A stretch of 64,000 nucleotides of DNA from Desulfovibrio sp. Huiquan2017 (GCF_017351175.1 NZ_JAFMPN010000001.1:265582-329581), one strand, 5' to 3'. Positions 25,618 to 34,507 are shown, numbered from the stretch's first letter. Notes: generated from the sequence alone by a model not told the origin. Numbers and translations are program-made.

Positions 25618-26169
25618 ATGAAACTTATCTTACGCGCTGACGTCGACGCCCTTGGTCGGCTCGGAGACATCGTTACCGTCAAGCCCGGCTACGGCCGCAA
25701 CTACCTGATCCCCCAGGGTCTGGCCAAGCCTGCGACCACCGCCAATCTGAAGGCCTTCGAACTGGAGCGCCGCAAACTGCAGGAGCAGGCCGATTCCCTG
25801 CGCGCCCAGGCCGAAGGTCTGGCCGCCCGCATCGCCGCCGCGCCCGTCGAGATCGAAGTGCGTGTCGGCGACGGCGACAAGCTGTACGGCTCCGTGACCA
25901 CCACCAACATCGGTGACGCCATGGAAGCCGCCGGCATCGAGATCGATCGCCGCAAGATCATCCTGGCCGAGCCCATCCGCTCGCTGGGCGAATACGAGAT
26001 CGAAATCCGCCTGCACCCGGACGTGCGCGGTGAGCTGAAGCTCTCCGTCGTCCGCCATGGCGGTCCCGTTGTCGAGGAAATCGAAGAGACCGAAGTAACC
26101 GAAGAAGTGGCCGAGGCCGTCGAGGAATCCATAGAGAATGCCGAAGACGCCGAAACCGCCGAGGCCTAA
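25618..26169 (+). CDS. rplI: Large ribosomal subunit protein bL9 with acidic C-terminal tail
   Basis: 183 residues. The N domain (K-L-I-L-R-A-D-V ... G-R-N-Y-L-I-P-Q-G-L-A) and the linker helix and C domain are standard. The family norm is about 150 residues; this copy adds about 30 residues after 150 that are almost all Glu, Val, Thr and Ala. That tail is encoded over the dnaB start. GGGAGGA precedes the ATG. Confidence 0.96.
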   Translation: MKLILRADVDALGRLGDIVTVKPGYGRNYLIPQGLAKPATTANLKAFELERRKLQEQADSLRAQAEGLAARIAAAPVEIEVRVGDGDKLYGSVTTTNIGDAMEAAGIEIDRRKIILAEPIRSLGEYEIEIRLHPDVRGELKLSVVRHGGPVVEEIEETEVTEEVAEAVEESIENAEDAETAEA

Positions 26170-27592
26170 ATCAGGCCAGTACGCCGATAATCCGGAAGAG
26201 GCCCTGGACAGGGCCTCTTCCGATCTCCTACGTAAAGTCCCGCCCCATTCCTTCGAGGCCGAGCAGTCCGTTCTCGGCGGCGTGTTCCAGTCCGAGAACA
26301 CGTTCCACCAGTTGGTGGACATCATTGGCCCGGACGATTTTTATTCTCCGGTCCACCGGGACATCTTCAAAGCCTTCACCCAGCTTTACGACGCCCACCA
26401 GCCCATCGACGTGGTCACCGTGGCCAACCAGTTGACCCAGAACGGGACGTTGGACACCGTGGGCGGACCGGTCTACCTGGCGGAACTGTCCGACTCCGTG
26501 GTCAGCGCCTCCAACGCCCTGCACCACGCCCAGATCGTTCGCGACAAGTGCATTCTGCGTGATCTGATCGACATCTCCAGCGGGATCATCTCCAACTGCT
26601 TTTCCTCGCGCGATGTGAGCGAGGTCCTGGACGAATCCGAAAAGGAAATCTTCCGCATCGCCCAATCCAAGGAGATGCGCGGCATGCTGTCCAGCGGACA
26701 GTTGGTGCCCAAAGTCTTCGATGAGTTGACCGCCCGCTTCAACAACAAATCCGTGGTCACGGGCATCCAGACCCACTACCACGAATTCGACAGCATGACC
26801 GCCGGGTTGCAGAACTCGGACCTGATCATCATCGCGGGCCGGCCGTCCATGGGCAAGACCGCGTTCGCTTTGAACGTGGCCCTGCGCGCCGCAGCCCGGT
26901 CCGAATGTCCCACGGCCATCTTCTCGCTGGAAATGTCCATGGAGCAGCTCATGACCCGTTTGCTGGCCGTACAGAGCAAGGTGGAACTGTCCAACCTGCG
27001 CACCGGCTATCTCGACGACTCGGACTGGAACAAGCTGTACGAGGGCGCTGACGTGCTCAGCAAGGCGCCGATCTACATCGACGACACTCCGGCGCTGTCC
27101 ACCCTCGAACTCCAGGCCCGCTGCCGCCGCCTCAAGGCCGAGCACAACCTCGGGCTGGTGGTGGTGGACTATCTCCAGCTCATGCGCTCCAGCGCCCGGC
27201 CCGACTCCCGCGAGCAGGAGATCTCCGACATCTCCCGCCACCTCAAGGCGCTGGCCAAGGAACTGAACGTGCCGGTCATCGCTCTGTCCCAGCTCAACCG
27301 CAAGGTCGAGGAACGCACGGACAAGCGCCCCATGATGTCGGACCTGCGCGAATCCGGAGCCATCGAGCAGGACGCGGACATCATCATCTTTCTCTACCGT
27401 GACGCCGCCTACAACAAGAACGAGGACAACCCGCTCAAGAACCACGCGGAAGTCATTATCGGCAAGCAGCGCAACGGCCCCACCGGCCGGTGCGAGCTCT
27501 TCTTCAAGAAGGAATACACCTTGTTCGAGAACATGGACGCCACTGCCTATCCCTCCGAGCTGCCCGAGGGATTCCACCAAGACTCCGACTAA
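26138..27592 (+). CDS. dnaB: Replicative DNA helicase DnaB
   Basis: 484-residue hexameric 5'-3' helicase driving the replication fork. The N-terminal block V-P-P-H-S-F-E-A-E-Q-S-V-L-G-G, Walker A G-R-P-S-M-G-K-T (about residues 230-237), Walker B L-V-V-V-D-Y-L-Q-L-M, and the C-terminal D-L-R-E-S-G-A-I-E-Q-D-A-D motif identify it. No later Met, GTG or TTG precedes the conserved block suitably, so the ATG at 26138, overlapping rplI by 32 bases, is the best start. A strong hairpin lies at codons 19-29. Confidence 0.93.
   Translation: MPKTPKPPRPKSGQYADNPEEALDRASSDLLRKVPPHSFEAEQSVLGGVFQSENTFHQLVDIIGPDDFYSPVHRDIFKAFTQLYDAHQPIDVVTVANQLTQNGTLDTVGGPVYLAELSDSVVSASNALHHAQIVRDKCILRDLIDISSGIISNCFSSRDVSEVLDESEKEIFRIAQSKEMRGMLSSGQLVPKVFDELTARFNNKSVVTGIQTHYHEFDSMTAGLQNSDLIIIAGRPSMGKTAFALNVALRAAARSECPTAIFSLEMSMEQLMTRLLAVQSKVELSNLRTGYLDDSDWNKLYEGADVLSKAPIYIDDTPALSTLELQARCRRLKAEHNLGLVVVDYLQLMRSSARPDSREQEISDISRHLKALAKELNVPVIALSQLNRKVEERTDKRPMMSDLRESGAIEQDADIIIFLYRDAAYNKNEDNPLKNHAEVIIGKQRNGPTGRCELFFKKEYTLFENMDATAYPSELPEGFHQDSD
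26193..26222 (+). terminator. Perfect hairpin inside the start of dnaB, just after rplI
   Basis: Fourteen-base arms (26193-26206 and 26209-26222) flank a GA loop. It looks like the terminators of this genome but lacks a T tract and lies 24 bases after the rplI stop, within the dnaB frame. It could attenuate read-through, set an mRNA processing point, or be incidental. Confidence 0.5.
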
Positions 27593-27613
27593 CCTCAATC
27601 TCGCGGAACCGCT

Positions 27614-28903
27614 ATGTACTACGATCCGGTAGAAACCCTGGACCGCGCCGCCCTGGAAACACTCCAGGCCGAACGCCTCAGACAAACCATCGCCATCGCC
27701 AAGCACTCCCCCTTCTATGCCGAACGGCTCAAGGGGGTCGAACCCGGCGACATAACGACCCCGGCGGACATCACCGACCTGCCCTTCACGACCAAGGACG
27801 ACCTGCGGAGCCAGTATCCCCACGGCCTGCTGGCCCGGCCTCTGGAAGACTTCGTCCGGCTGCACGCCTCAAGCGGCACCACCGGCTCGCCCGTGGCCGT
27901 ATTCTATACCCAGAAGGACCTGGACACCTGGGCCGATCTCATGGCCCGGTCCATGTACTGCTGCGGCTGCCGCAAGAGCGACGTGTTGCAGAACACCTCG
28001 GGCTACGGCCTGTTCACGGGCGGCCTGGGCATCCACTACGGCTCCGAGCGGCTGGGCATGCTGACCATCCCGGCGGGCACGGGCAATACCAAACGCCAGA
28101 TCAAGATGATCTGCGACCATCATGTTACGGTCCTGCACATCATCCCGTCCTTCGCCCTATATTTCGCCCAAAAAGTCCGCGAGGCGGGCTTTGATCCCAA
28201 GGACATGCCCTGGCGCATTGCGCTGATCGGGGCCGAGCCCCATACCGAGGAGGCTCGGGCCAAGATTGAAGAGCTGATGCACATCAAGGCCTACAATTCC
28301 TATGGCCTGTCCGAGATGAACGGGCCGGGCGTGGCCTTCGAGTGCGAATGCCAGAAGGGCATGCACCTGTGGGAAGACGCCTACATCGCCGAGATCATCA
28401 ATCCCGAGACCGGGGCACACGTGGCCGAAGGCGAGGTGGGCGAGTTGGTCATGACCACGCTGACCCGCGAGGGCATGCCGATCATCCGCTACCGCACCCG
28501 TGACCTGACCCGCTTCCTGCCGGGCGAATGTGAATGCGGCCGGACACACCGACGCATCGACCGCATCGCGGGCCGGGCCGACGACATGATGATCCTCAAG
28601 GGCGTGAACATCTACCCCATGCAGATCGAGCAGTGCCTCATGGCCATGCCCGAGGTGGGCCAGAACTACCTCATCGAACTCGTCCGCGAGGGCGTGTCCG
28701 ACCAAATGCGCGTCAAGGTGGAGATCAAGGACGAATTCTTCGTGGAGGACATGCGCGTGCTGCAGGGCTTGCAGAAGCGCATAGCCAAGAACCTCTGCTC
28801 CGAAATCCTGGTCACGCCGCGCGTGGAGTTGTGCCAATCGGACTCCATCCCCAAGGCCGAGGGCAAAGCCGTGCGGGTAGTGGATCTCCGCGGCAAGGAG
28901 TAG
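27614..28903 (+). CDS. paaK: Phenylacetate-CoA ligase family protein
   Basis: 429-residue adenylate-forming ligase activating an aryl acid with ATP and CoA. Motifs include S-S-G-T-T-G-S-P (P-loop, about residues 88-95), Y-G-L-S-E-M-N-G-P, Y-R-T-R-D-L-T and the hinge/lysine C domain with L-K-G-V-N-I-Y-P. The PaaK group is about 430-440 residues, so it is complete. Anaerobes often use such ligases for phenylacetate or indoleacetate made from amino acids. It starts 21 bases after dnaB, with the DUF456 gene six bases downstream. Confidence 0.88.
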   Translation: MYYDPVETLDRAALETLQAERLRQTIAIAKHSPFYAERLKGVEPGDITTPADITDLPFTTKDDLRSQYPHGLLARPLEDFVRLHASSGTTGSPVAVFYTQKDLDTWADLMARSMYCCGCRKSDVLQNTSGYGLFTGGLGIHYGSERLGMLTIPAGTGNTKRQIKMICDHHVTVLHIIPSFALYFAQKVREAGFDPKDMPWRIALIGAEPHTEEARAKIEELMHIKAYNSYGLSEMNGPGVAFECECQKGMHLWEDAYIAEIINPETGAHVAEGEVGELVMTTLTREGMPIIRYRTRDLTRFLPGECECGRTHRRIDRIAGRADDMMILKGVNIYPMQIEQCLMAMPEVGQNYLIELVREGVSDQMRVKVEIKDEFFVEDMRVLQGLQKRIAKNLCSEILVTPRVELCQSDSIPKAEGKAVRVVDLRGKE

Positions 28904-28909
28904 CCCCGC

Positions 28910-29407
28910 ATGGAATACGTCTGGGCCATCCTGCTCATCCTGGGACTGCTGCTCTCACAAGTGCTCCAGCTCTTCAGCATGCCCGCCAACTGGGTGGCGC
29001 TGGGGTTGGTGGCGCTGTGGAAATACGCCTACCCCGAGTCCATGACCTGGAACTTCGTCATCGTCATCGGCGTGGCCGCCGCTCTGGGCGAGGCCCTGGA
29101 ATTCGGCCTCCAAGCCTGGGGGGCGGGCCGCTACGGCGCGTCCGTGCGCGGCAACGTGGGCGGTATCGTCGGAGCCATTGCCGGAGCCATCTTCGGCGCG
29201 CCCTTCTTCCTCGGCCTTGGCGCGCTCCTTGGCGCACTCGGCGGAGCGTATCTGGGCTGCCTGGCGGCCGAGATCCCCGGCCGTACCCGTCCTGAGGCAT
29301 TGCGTGCGGCCAAGGGCGCGTTCGTGGGCAAGGCGCTCGGCTTCACGGTCAAGACCGCCATCGGCGCGGCCGTGGTCATCCTGTCCATTCCGCGCGTCTG
29401 GCCATAA
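28910..29407 (+). CDS. DUF456 family membrane protein
   Basis: 165 residues with several hydrophobic segments and a glycine-rich core (G-G-I-V-G-A-I-A-G-A-I-F-G-A-P and G-A-L-L-G-A-L-G-G-A-Y-L-G), the duplicated glycine-zipper pattern of DUF456. An integral inner-membrane protein of unknown function. It begins six bases after the paaK stop and is probably co-transcribed. It is convergent with the AhpD-like gene that follows. Confidence 0.82.
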   Translation: MEYVWAILLILGLLLSQVLQLFSMPANWVALGLVALWKYAYPESMTWNFVIVIGVAAALGEALEFGLQAWGAGRYGASVRGNVGGIVGAIAGAIFGAPFFLGLGALLGALGGAYLGCLAAEIPGRTRPEALRAAKGAFVGKALGFTVKTAIGAAVVILSIPRVWP

Positions 29408-29430
29408 CCAGCTTTCCCCTTTCCCCGCAG

Positions 29431-29778
29431 CTACTCAATCAGTCCGCGCTCGCGCAGGTAGGCCATGACCCGCGTGGTCTCGCCCATGCCTGTAGTCCCG
29501 CGCAGGGCCAGGGGCACGGCGCAGGTCTCCAGAATCTCGTCCACGGTGGCGCCCAACTCCAGGGCCTGCTCGCATTGAAAGAGAATGCACGCCCGACAGC
29601 CAATGCACAGGGACGCGGCCAGAGCCATGAGTCGCTTGTGCTTGCCGCTGACCGCCCCGTCCTTGTAGACCTCGCGATTGAGTTCGTCATAGGGTTCCGC
29701 CACCTCGGGCATGAGCTTCTTGAAAGCGGCGGCGTTGCCTTCATTCGCGTCCTTCAATTCCATCTGCTTCTCGACCAT
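29431..29778 (-). CDS. Carboxymuconolactone decarboxylase/AhpD-like protein, copy A
   Basis: 115 residues. The fold-defining block G-K-H-K-R-L-M-A-L-A-A-S-L-C-I-G-C-R-A-C-I has the CxxC pair at C61 and C64, with extra cysteines at 58 and 69. In AhpD the CxxC pair is the redox centre that serves alkylhydroperoxide reduction; in other members it supports decarboxylation. The ATG with GGAGG seven bases upstream was chosen over a longer frame. It is well over half identical by eye to copy B and has the same length, implying tandem duplication. It is the second gene after copy B. Confidence 0.87.
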   Translation of the reverse strand: MVEKQMELKDANEGNAAAFKKLMPEVAEPYDELNREVYKDGAVSGKHKRLMALAASLCIGCRACILFQCEQALELGATVDEILETCAVPLALRGTTGMGETTRVMAYLRERGLIE

Positions 29779-29889
29779 GCGGACCTCCGTATTGTTTGGA
29801 AGGTCCACTATGCCCCGCAGACAGGGGGCGGACAACCCGGAATTCCCGATACGGGCTATCGGCGGCGGTAAATCCTTTCCGTCGGCTGC

Positions 29890-29921
29890 CCGGGCGGTAT
29901 GGCCGGGGCCATGCCGCCCGG
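29890..29921. terminator. Hairpin between the two AhpD-like genes
   Basis: Fifteen-base arms (29890-29904, 29907-29921) with one U-G pair around a GG loop. On the plus strand it is followed by TTTT; on the gene strand it follows the copy B stop without a T tract. It may limit read-through from copy B to copy A. Confidence 0.55.
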
Positions 29922-29930
29922 TTTTGCCCC

Positions 29931-30278
29931 TTATTCCATCAGTCCCTTTTCCCGGAGGTACTCCACCACCCGGGCGGTCTGGGACGATCCCATGGTCCCG
30001 CCCAGGGACACCGCCACGGCGCAGGCTTCAAGAAGCTCGCCTACCGTGGCCCCCAGGGCAAGGGCGTTTTCCGTCTGGTAGAGGATGCAGCCCCGGCAAC
30101 CGTGGACCAATGCGCCCACCAGGGCCATGAGCCGCTTGTGCTTGCCGCTAAGCTCCCCGTCCTTGTAGACCTCTGCGGGCAAGGCCTCATAGGCCTCGGC
30201 GATTTCCGGCATGACAGCCTTGTAGGCTCCCCAGTTTTCGCTGATACTTTGGTGCAATTCCAATTGATTTTCAGTCAT
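29931..30278 (-). CDS. Carboxymuconolactone decarboxylase/AhpD-like protein, copy B
   Basis: 115 residues, same layout as copy A: V-Y-K-D-G-E-L-S-G-K-H-K-R-L-M-A, then C61-x-x-C64 in H-G-C-R-G-C-I-L-Y-Q-T. It lacks the two extra cysteines of copy A. AAGGAG stands seven bases before the ATG; an earlier in-frame start is unsupported. It is the first gene after a divergent LysR-type regulator whose palindrome sits between them, so it is probably controlled by that regulator. Confidence 0.87.
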   Translation of the reverse strand: MTENQLELHQSISENWGAYKAVMPEIAEAYEALPAEVYKDGELSGKHKRLMALVGALVHGCRGCILYQTENALALGATVGELLEACAVAVSLGGTMGSSQTARVVEYLREKGLME

Positions 30279-30326
30279 GGCGGACTCCTTGTTGTGGTTT
30301 CCACCAGATTGCCCGAGATGAAAACA

Positions 30327-30339
30327 TTCGACAAACGAA
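30327..30339. promoter_or_regulatory. LysR-type operator (T-N11-A) in the divergent region
   Basis: The inverted repeat ATTCG-ACAAA-CGAAT (30326-30340) contains TTCG...CGAA in the T-N11-A form recognised by LysR proteins. It lies 23 bases before the LysR ATG and 48 bases before the AhpD-like copy B start, in an AT-rich 84-base gap. Confidence 0.65.
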
Positions 30340-30362
30340 TTGTTTTTATCTAACATATCAAC

Positions 30363-31232
30363 ATGCTTGATGACACATCTTTAATCCAACTTCCACCGGA
30401 CCTCTTGCGCACATTCGTGGCCGCCGCCGACAGCGGCAGCTTTACCAAGGCCGCTCCCCTGGTCCACCGCACCCAGTCAGCGGTGAGCATGCAGATGCAA
30501 CGGCTGGAACGGGACCTGGGGCGGACGTTGTTCCACCGGGAGGGAAGGGGCGTGGCCCTGACCTCCGAAGGCGACGTGCTCTACCGTTACGCCCGACGAC
30601 TGCTGGCCCTGCACGATGAGGCCCTGATCGCGCTGGGCGGCCCCAGGCTGCATGGCGTGGTTCGCTTCGGCGCGCCCGAAGATTACTCCACCCGCTACCT
30701 GCCCGGTGCGCTGCAACGGTTCGCCGCCGCCCATCCGGGAGTGCAGGTGGATGTGTTCTGCGATGATTCGATACGGCTGCGGGACAAATTCCGGACCGGG
30801 GAGCTGGATGTGGCGCTGACCACGGAAGAACGCGCCGGGACCGTGGATTCCCGGCCGCTGCCCCTGGCCTGGCTGGTGGCGGAACGGGGCGCGCCCGTGG
30901 ATCGGCGTCCCCTGCCGCTCGCCTTGTACCACACGGGCTGCCTGTACCGGCGCAATGCACTGGCCGCCCTTGAACGGGCGGGCATCGCCTACCGCGTGGC
31001 CTATGGCAGTCCAAGCATGACCGGTGTGCTGGCGGCCATCCGGGCAGGGCTGGCCGTGGGCCCGGTCGCCGTGGGCACGACCATGGAGGGCTGCCGCCTG
31101 GCCATGCCCAGGGACGGCTTGCCGAACATCCCTCCAGTGGCCACCCGCTTGCGCGTCAGGCAGGATGCCGCCCCGGCCTTGCCGGAGGCTTTTGCCGGTT
31201 TCTTGCGGCAGGAACTGGCCCTGCTCCCCTAA
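30363..31232 (+). CDS. LysR family transcriptional regulator
   Basis: 289 residues: N-terminal winged helix (L-L-R-T-F-V-A-A-A-D-S-G-S-F-T-K-A-A, then R-T-Q-S-A-V-S-M-Q-M-Q-R-L-E as recognition helix), a linker helix, and a periplasmic-binding-protein-like effector domain starting with G-V-V-R-F-G-A-P-E-D-Y near residue 99. It is divergent from the AhpD-like pair with a LysR operator between. The effector cannot be read from sequence. The 3' end overlaps the patatin stop by four bases on the opposite strand. Confidence 0.9.
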   Translation: MLDDTSLIQLPPDLLRTFVAAADSGSFTKAAPLVHRTQSAVSMQMQRLERDLGRTLFHREGRGVALTSEGDVLYRYARRLLALHDEALIALGGPRLHGVVRFGAPEDYSTRYLPGALQRFAAAHPGVQVDVFCDDSIRLRDKFRTGELDVALTTEERAGTVDSRPLPLAWLVAERGAPVDRRPLPLALYHTGCLYRRNALAALERAGIAYRVAYGSPSMTGVLAAIRAGLAVGPVAVGTTMEGCRLAMPRDGLPNIPPVATRLRVRQDAAPALPEAFAGFLRQELALLP

Positions 31233-32113
31233 CGCGAGGAAAAAACTCCCGGCAATTCCCGGGCGGCCAGTTCATACCCGTGCTGGATGATGGGTCCGGC
31301 CTTGTCGAAGTCCATCATGCTGCACAGGTTGATGGGGATGCTCAAAACCACGTCCGGCGGGTAGGCGGCGATCTTCTGCCGGGCGATGGAACCCTGCATG
31401 GCGTCGAAGGATTTATAGAGGATGTCATAGGCGCGATTCTCCTTGCGCTTCATGACGATCTTGTCGGTCATGGAGCCGAGGAAATCGGCCACGGCTTGGG
31501 ACACGCCCGAGCCGTTCTCGTCCCCGTTGTGCCGGTCCGGTCTGATCTCGGCCCCCTTGACCGGAGGGGCACACAGGTTCACGGCGATGGTAAAGTCCGT
31601 CAGGTCGCTGAAGGTCGGGGCGATGGGCACGGGGTTGAGAATGCCGCCGTCGATAATGTCCTCGCCGTCCACCACCACGGGCTTGAAGAAAAGCGGCAGG
31701 GCGATGGACGCCTTGATGGCGTCGAAAATAGGCCCCTTGCGGATCCAGACTTCCTTGCGCCGCGAGATGTTCGCCGCCACGGCCGTGAAGCTGATCCTCA
31801 GGTTCTCAATGCGTTCCTCGCCGACCACCTGGCGCAGGGTGTCGATGAGTCGGTCGCCCTTGATCAGGCCATCCATGCCGAAAGAGACGTCCATCAGGGC
31901 CAGCATGTCCCGCTTGGTGACACCGCGCGCCCAGCGCTCGTACTCGTCGAGCTTGCCGATGGCGTGAATGCCGCCCACCAGTGCGCCCATGGAACAGCCC
32001 GAAATGGACTTGATCTCGCAACCGTGCTCCTCAAGCCAGCGAATGACGCCTATGTGCGCCAATCCACGGGCCCCGCCGCTACCCAAAACCAGGGAAATGG
32101 TTTTCTTACTCAC
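31229..32113 (-). CDS. Patatin-like phospholipase, RssA/NTE type
   Basis: 294-residue cytosolic or membrane-associated serine lipase. The oxyanion loop G-S-G-G-A-R-G-L-A-H-I-G is at residues 12-23, the nucleophile elbow G-C-S-M-G near 39-43, and the catalytic D-G-G near 152-154, so the Ser-Asp dyad is complete. The start is GTG with GGAGT five bases upstream; a nearby ATG is out of frame. It is divergent from threonine synthase across a 160-base gap in which I see no clear operator. Confidence 0.9.
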   Translation of the reverse strand: MSKKTISLVLGSGGARGLAHIGVIRWLEEHGCEIKSISGCSMGALVGGIHAIGKLDEYERWARGVTKRDMLALMDVSFGMDGLIKGDRLIDTLRQVVGEERIENLRISFTAVAANISRRKEVWIRKGPIFDAIKASIALPLFFKPVVVDGEDIIDGGILNPVPIAPTFSDLTDFTIAVNLCAPPVKGAEIRPDRHNGDENGSGVSQAVADFLGSMTDKIVMKRKENRAYDILYKSFDAMQGSIARQKIAAYPPDVVLSIPINLCSMMDFDKAGPIIQHGYELAARELPGVFSSR

Positions 32114-32277
32114 ATTGTACTCCGGTTTGGACGTCCGGCCGCAAAGGCCCGCCGCCCCGTTGTTTGCGAGGCCAGCCTACACAATTTTGACTTGCCATAC
32201 ACTACCTTTTAGGCGACCCTTTGGTCCCTTTTGAGGCGTGCATGACGAGAGCAACCCTATTCCCATCGGATGGACCA

Positions 32278-33726
32278 ATGACTGCCGATATTTTTCCCTC
32301 TTACCGCGGACACATGGAATACTTCTGCCTGGGCTGCGGCAAGCGATTCCCCACGGATGAACTGTACTACACCTGTCCCGACTGCGGCGGTGTATTCCTG
32401 CTCGACAACCTGAAGTTCGACGAGTTGAAACAGACTTCGGGCGAAGGGTGGCGGACCATCTTCGACGCACGCGCGGCCTCCAAGAAGACCGCCCTGCGCG
32501 GCATCTTCCGCTTCTACGAGCTCATGGCCCCGGTGCTTGAAGAGGAGGACATCGTCTACCTCGGCGAGGGCAACACCCCGCTGGTGGCTTCGAGCCCGGC
32601 GCTCAACGCGGCCACCGGCCTGACCACGGCCTACAAGAACGACGGCCAGAACCCGTCGGCTTCGTTCAAGGACCGGGGCATGGCCTGCGGCTTCTCCTAT
32701 CTGCGTTCGCTCATCCGCCGCCACGGCTGGGACCAGATCCTGACGGTCTGTGCCTCCACCGGCGACACCTCGGCCGCGGCCGCGCTCTATGCCTCCTATG
32801 CGGGCGGTGCCATCAAGTCCGTGGTCATCCTGCCGCACGGCAAAGTCACCCCGGCCCAGCTCGCCCAGCCGCTGGGCTCCGGGGCCGTGGTCCTGGAAGT
32901 GCCCGGCGTGTTCGACGACTGCATGAAGGTGGTCGAACACCTGGCCGACAACTACCGGGTGGCCCTGCTCAACTCCAAGAACGCCTGGCGCATCCTGGGC
33001 CAGGAGTCCTACGCCTTCGAGTGCGCCCAGTGGTACGACTGGGACATGGCTGGCAAATGCATCTTCGTGCCCATCGGCAATGCGGGCAACATCACCGCCA
33101 TCATGGCCGGCTTCCTCAAGCTTTACGATCTCGGCATCATCACCGAGCTGCCGCGCATCTTCGGCGTACAGTCCCACCACGCGGACCCGGTCTACCGCTA
33201 CTACGCGGTGGGCGACCCCAAGGAACGCGAGTACCACCCGGTCAAAGTCGGCGCGTCCGTGGCCCAGGCGGCCATGATCGGCAACCCGGTGTCCTTCCCG
33301 CGCGTCAAATACTTCGCCGAAAAATTCGAGGCCATAGGCGGCAAGCGCGCCTTCCAGGTCCTCCAGGTGACCGAGCAGCAGATCATGGACTCCATGATCC
33401 AGGCCAACCGCAACGGGCACATAGCCTGCACCCAGGGCGGCGAGTCCTTTGCCGGGGCCAAGCGCGCCCTGGAACTGGGCCTGGTGACCAAAGACGAACT
33501 GTGCGTCCTGGATTCCACGGCCCACCAGCTCAAATTCGTTGATTTCCAGAATATGTACTTCGACAACAGTTTCCCGCCCGAGTTCGGCATCGAGCCCGAC
33601 ATGCGGCTGGCCAACAAGCCGGAGCTGATCATCACTCCCGAGGAAAAGGAAACCCTGTCCGAAGCCGACTTCACCCGCCGGACCGCCGACAACGTGGTCG
33701 CCAAACTCGGCCTGGAGAAGAAGTAA
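32278..33726 (+). CDS. thrC: Threonine synthase with N-terminal zinc-ribbon motif
   Basis: 482-residue PLP enzyme turning O-phosphohomoserine into threonine. The N terminus carries C-L-G-C-G and C-P-D-C-G pairs (residues 17-20 and 34-37), a ribbon found in many bacterial threonine synthases. The PLP lysine is in N-P-S-A-S-F-K-D-R-G near residue 131, and the glycine-rich phosphate loop I-G-N-A-G-N-I-T follows. Starts at 32221 and 32242 are in frame; the ATG at 32278 is preferred because it is closest to conserved sequence. A weak TTGACT-like -35 is upstream. Confidence 0.92.
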   Translation: MTADIFPSYRGHMEYFCLGCGKRFPTDELYYTCPDCGGVFLLDNLKFDELKQTSGEGWRTIFDARAASKKTALRGIFRFYELMAPVLEEEDIVYLGEGNTPLVASSPALNAATGLTTAYKNDGQNPSASFKDRGMACGFSYLRSLIRRHGWDQILTVCASTGDTSAAAALYASYAGGAIKSVVILPHGKVTPAQLAQPLGSGAVVLEVPGVFDDCMKVVEHLADNYRVALLNSKNAWRILGQESYAFECAQWYDWDMAGKCIFVPIGNAGNITAIMAGFLKLYDLGIITELPRIFGVQSHHADPVYRYYAVGDPKEREYHPVKVGASVAQAAMIGNPVSFPRVKYFAEKFEAIGGKRAFQVLQVTEQQIMDSMIQANRNGHIACTQGGESFAGAKRALELGLVTKDELCVLDSTAHQLKFVDFQNMYFDNSFPPEFGIEPDMRLANKPELIITPEEKETLSEADFTRRTADNVVAKLGLEKK

Positions 33727-33754
33727 CCCCTTCCCCGGTCGAAAGAGCCCACCG

Positions 33755-34504
33755 ATGCCCAAGAAACAACGCGCGGATCAACTGTTGGCCTCCCAGGGGC
33801 TGGCGGAAAGCCGGGAAAAAGCCAAACGGCTGATCATGGCCGGCAAGGTCCACTACATGGATCACGGCCAGAAGACGCCCGTGGCCAAGCCGGGCCAGCA
33901 ATTCGCCGGGGATACGGAGTTCGTGGTCCCGGAGGACGACCGTTTCGTATCGCGCGGGGCCTACAAGCTGCTCACGGCAATTGAGGAATTCGCCATTGAT
34001 TTCAATGGAAAGATAGTCATGGACGCGGGCGCGTCCACAGGCGGCTTCACGGACTGCGCGCTCCAGCACGGGGCGATGCGAGTCTACGCCGTGGACGTGG
34101 GCTACGGGCAACTGCACGAAAAACTCCGTCAGGACGACCGTGTGATCAACCTGGAACGGACCAACGTGCGCCATGCCGACCCCGACCTGATCCCCGAACC
34201 GGTGGATGTCATCGTGGCCGACGTATCCTTCATCTCCCTGACCAAGATATTGCCCGCCTGCCTGCAATTCCTGCGGCCGGGGGGCGAGTTGGTGGTCCTG
34301 GTCAAACCCCAATTCGAAGTGGGGCCGGGTCAGACCGACAAGGGCGTGGTCCGGGATGAAACGCTACGGCAGTCGGCCGTGGACATGGTGCTGGATTGCT
34401 GCCGGGACGAACTCGGGCTCATGGTGCTCGGCGTGGTTCCGTCCAAGATACTGGGCCCCAAGGGTAATCAGGAATATATGGCCTACCTGCGCAGGCCGGA
34501 ATAA
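33755..34504 (+). CDS. tlyA: TlyA-type rRNA 2'-O-methyltransferase
   Basis: 249 residues: S4 RNA-binding domain (A-D-Q-L-L-A-S-Q-G-L-A-E-S-R-E-K-A, residues 6-22) followed by an FtsJ/RrmJ-like SAM domain with D-A-G-A-S-T-G-G-F-T-D at about 90-100 and D-V-G-Y-G-Q. Members methylate the 2'-O of rRNA cytidines; some are annotated as hemolysins for historical reasons. Substrate sites cannot be assigned. It starts 28 bases after thrC and three bases before the exporter gene. Confidence 0.9.
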   Translation: MPKKQRADQLLASQGLAESREKAKRLIMAGKVHYMDHGQKTPVAKPGQQFAGDTEFVVPEDDRFVSRGAYKLLTAIEEFAIDFNGKIVMDAGASTGGFTDCALQHGAMRVYAVDVGYGQLHEKLRQDDRVINLERTNVRHADPDLIPEPVDVIVADVSFISLTKILPACLQFLRPGGELVVLVKPQFEVGPGQTDKGVVRDETLRQSAVDMVLDCCRDELGLMVLGVVPSKILGPKGNQEYMAYLRRPE

Positions 34505-34507
34505 CTC

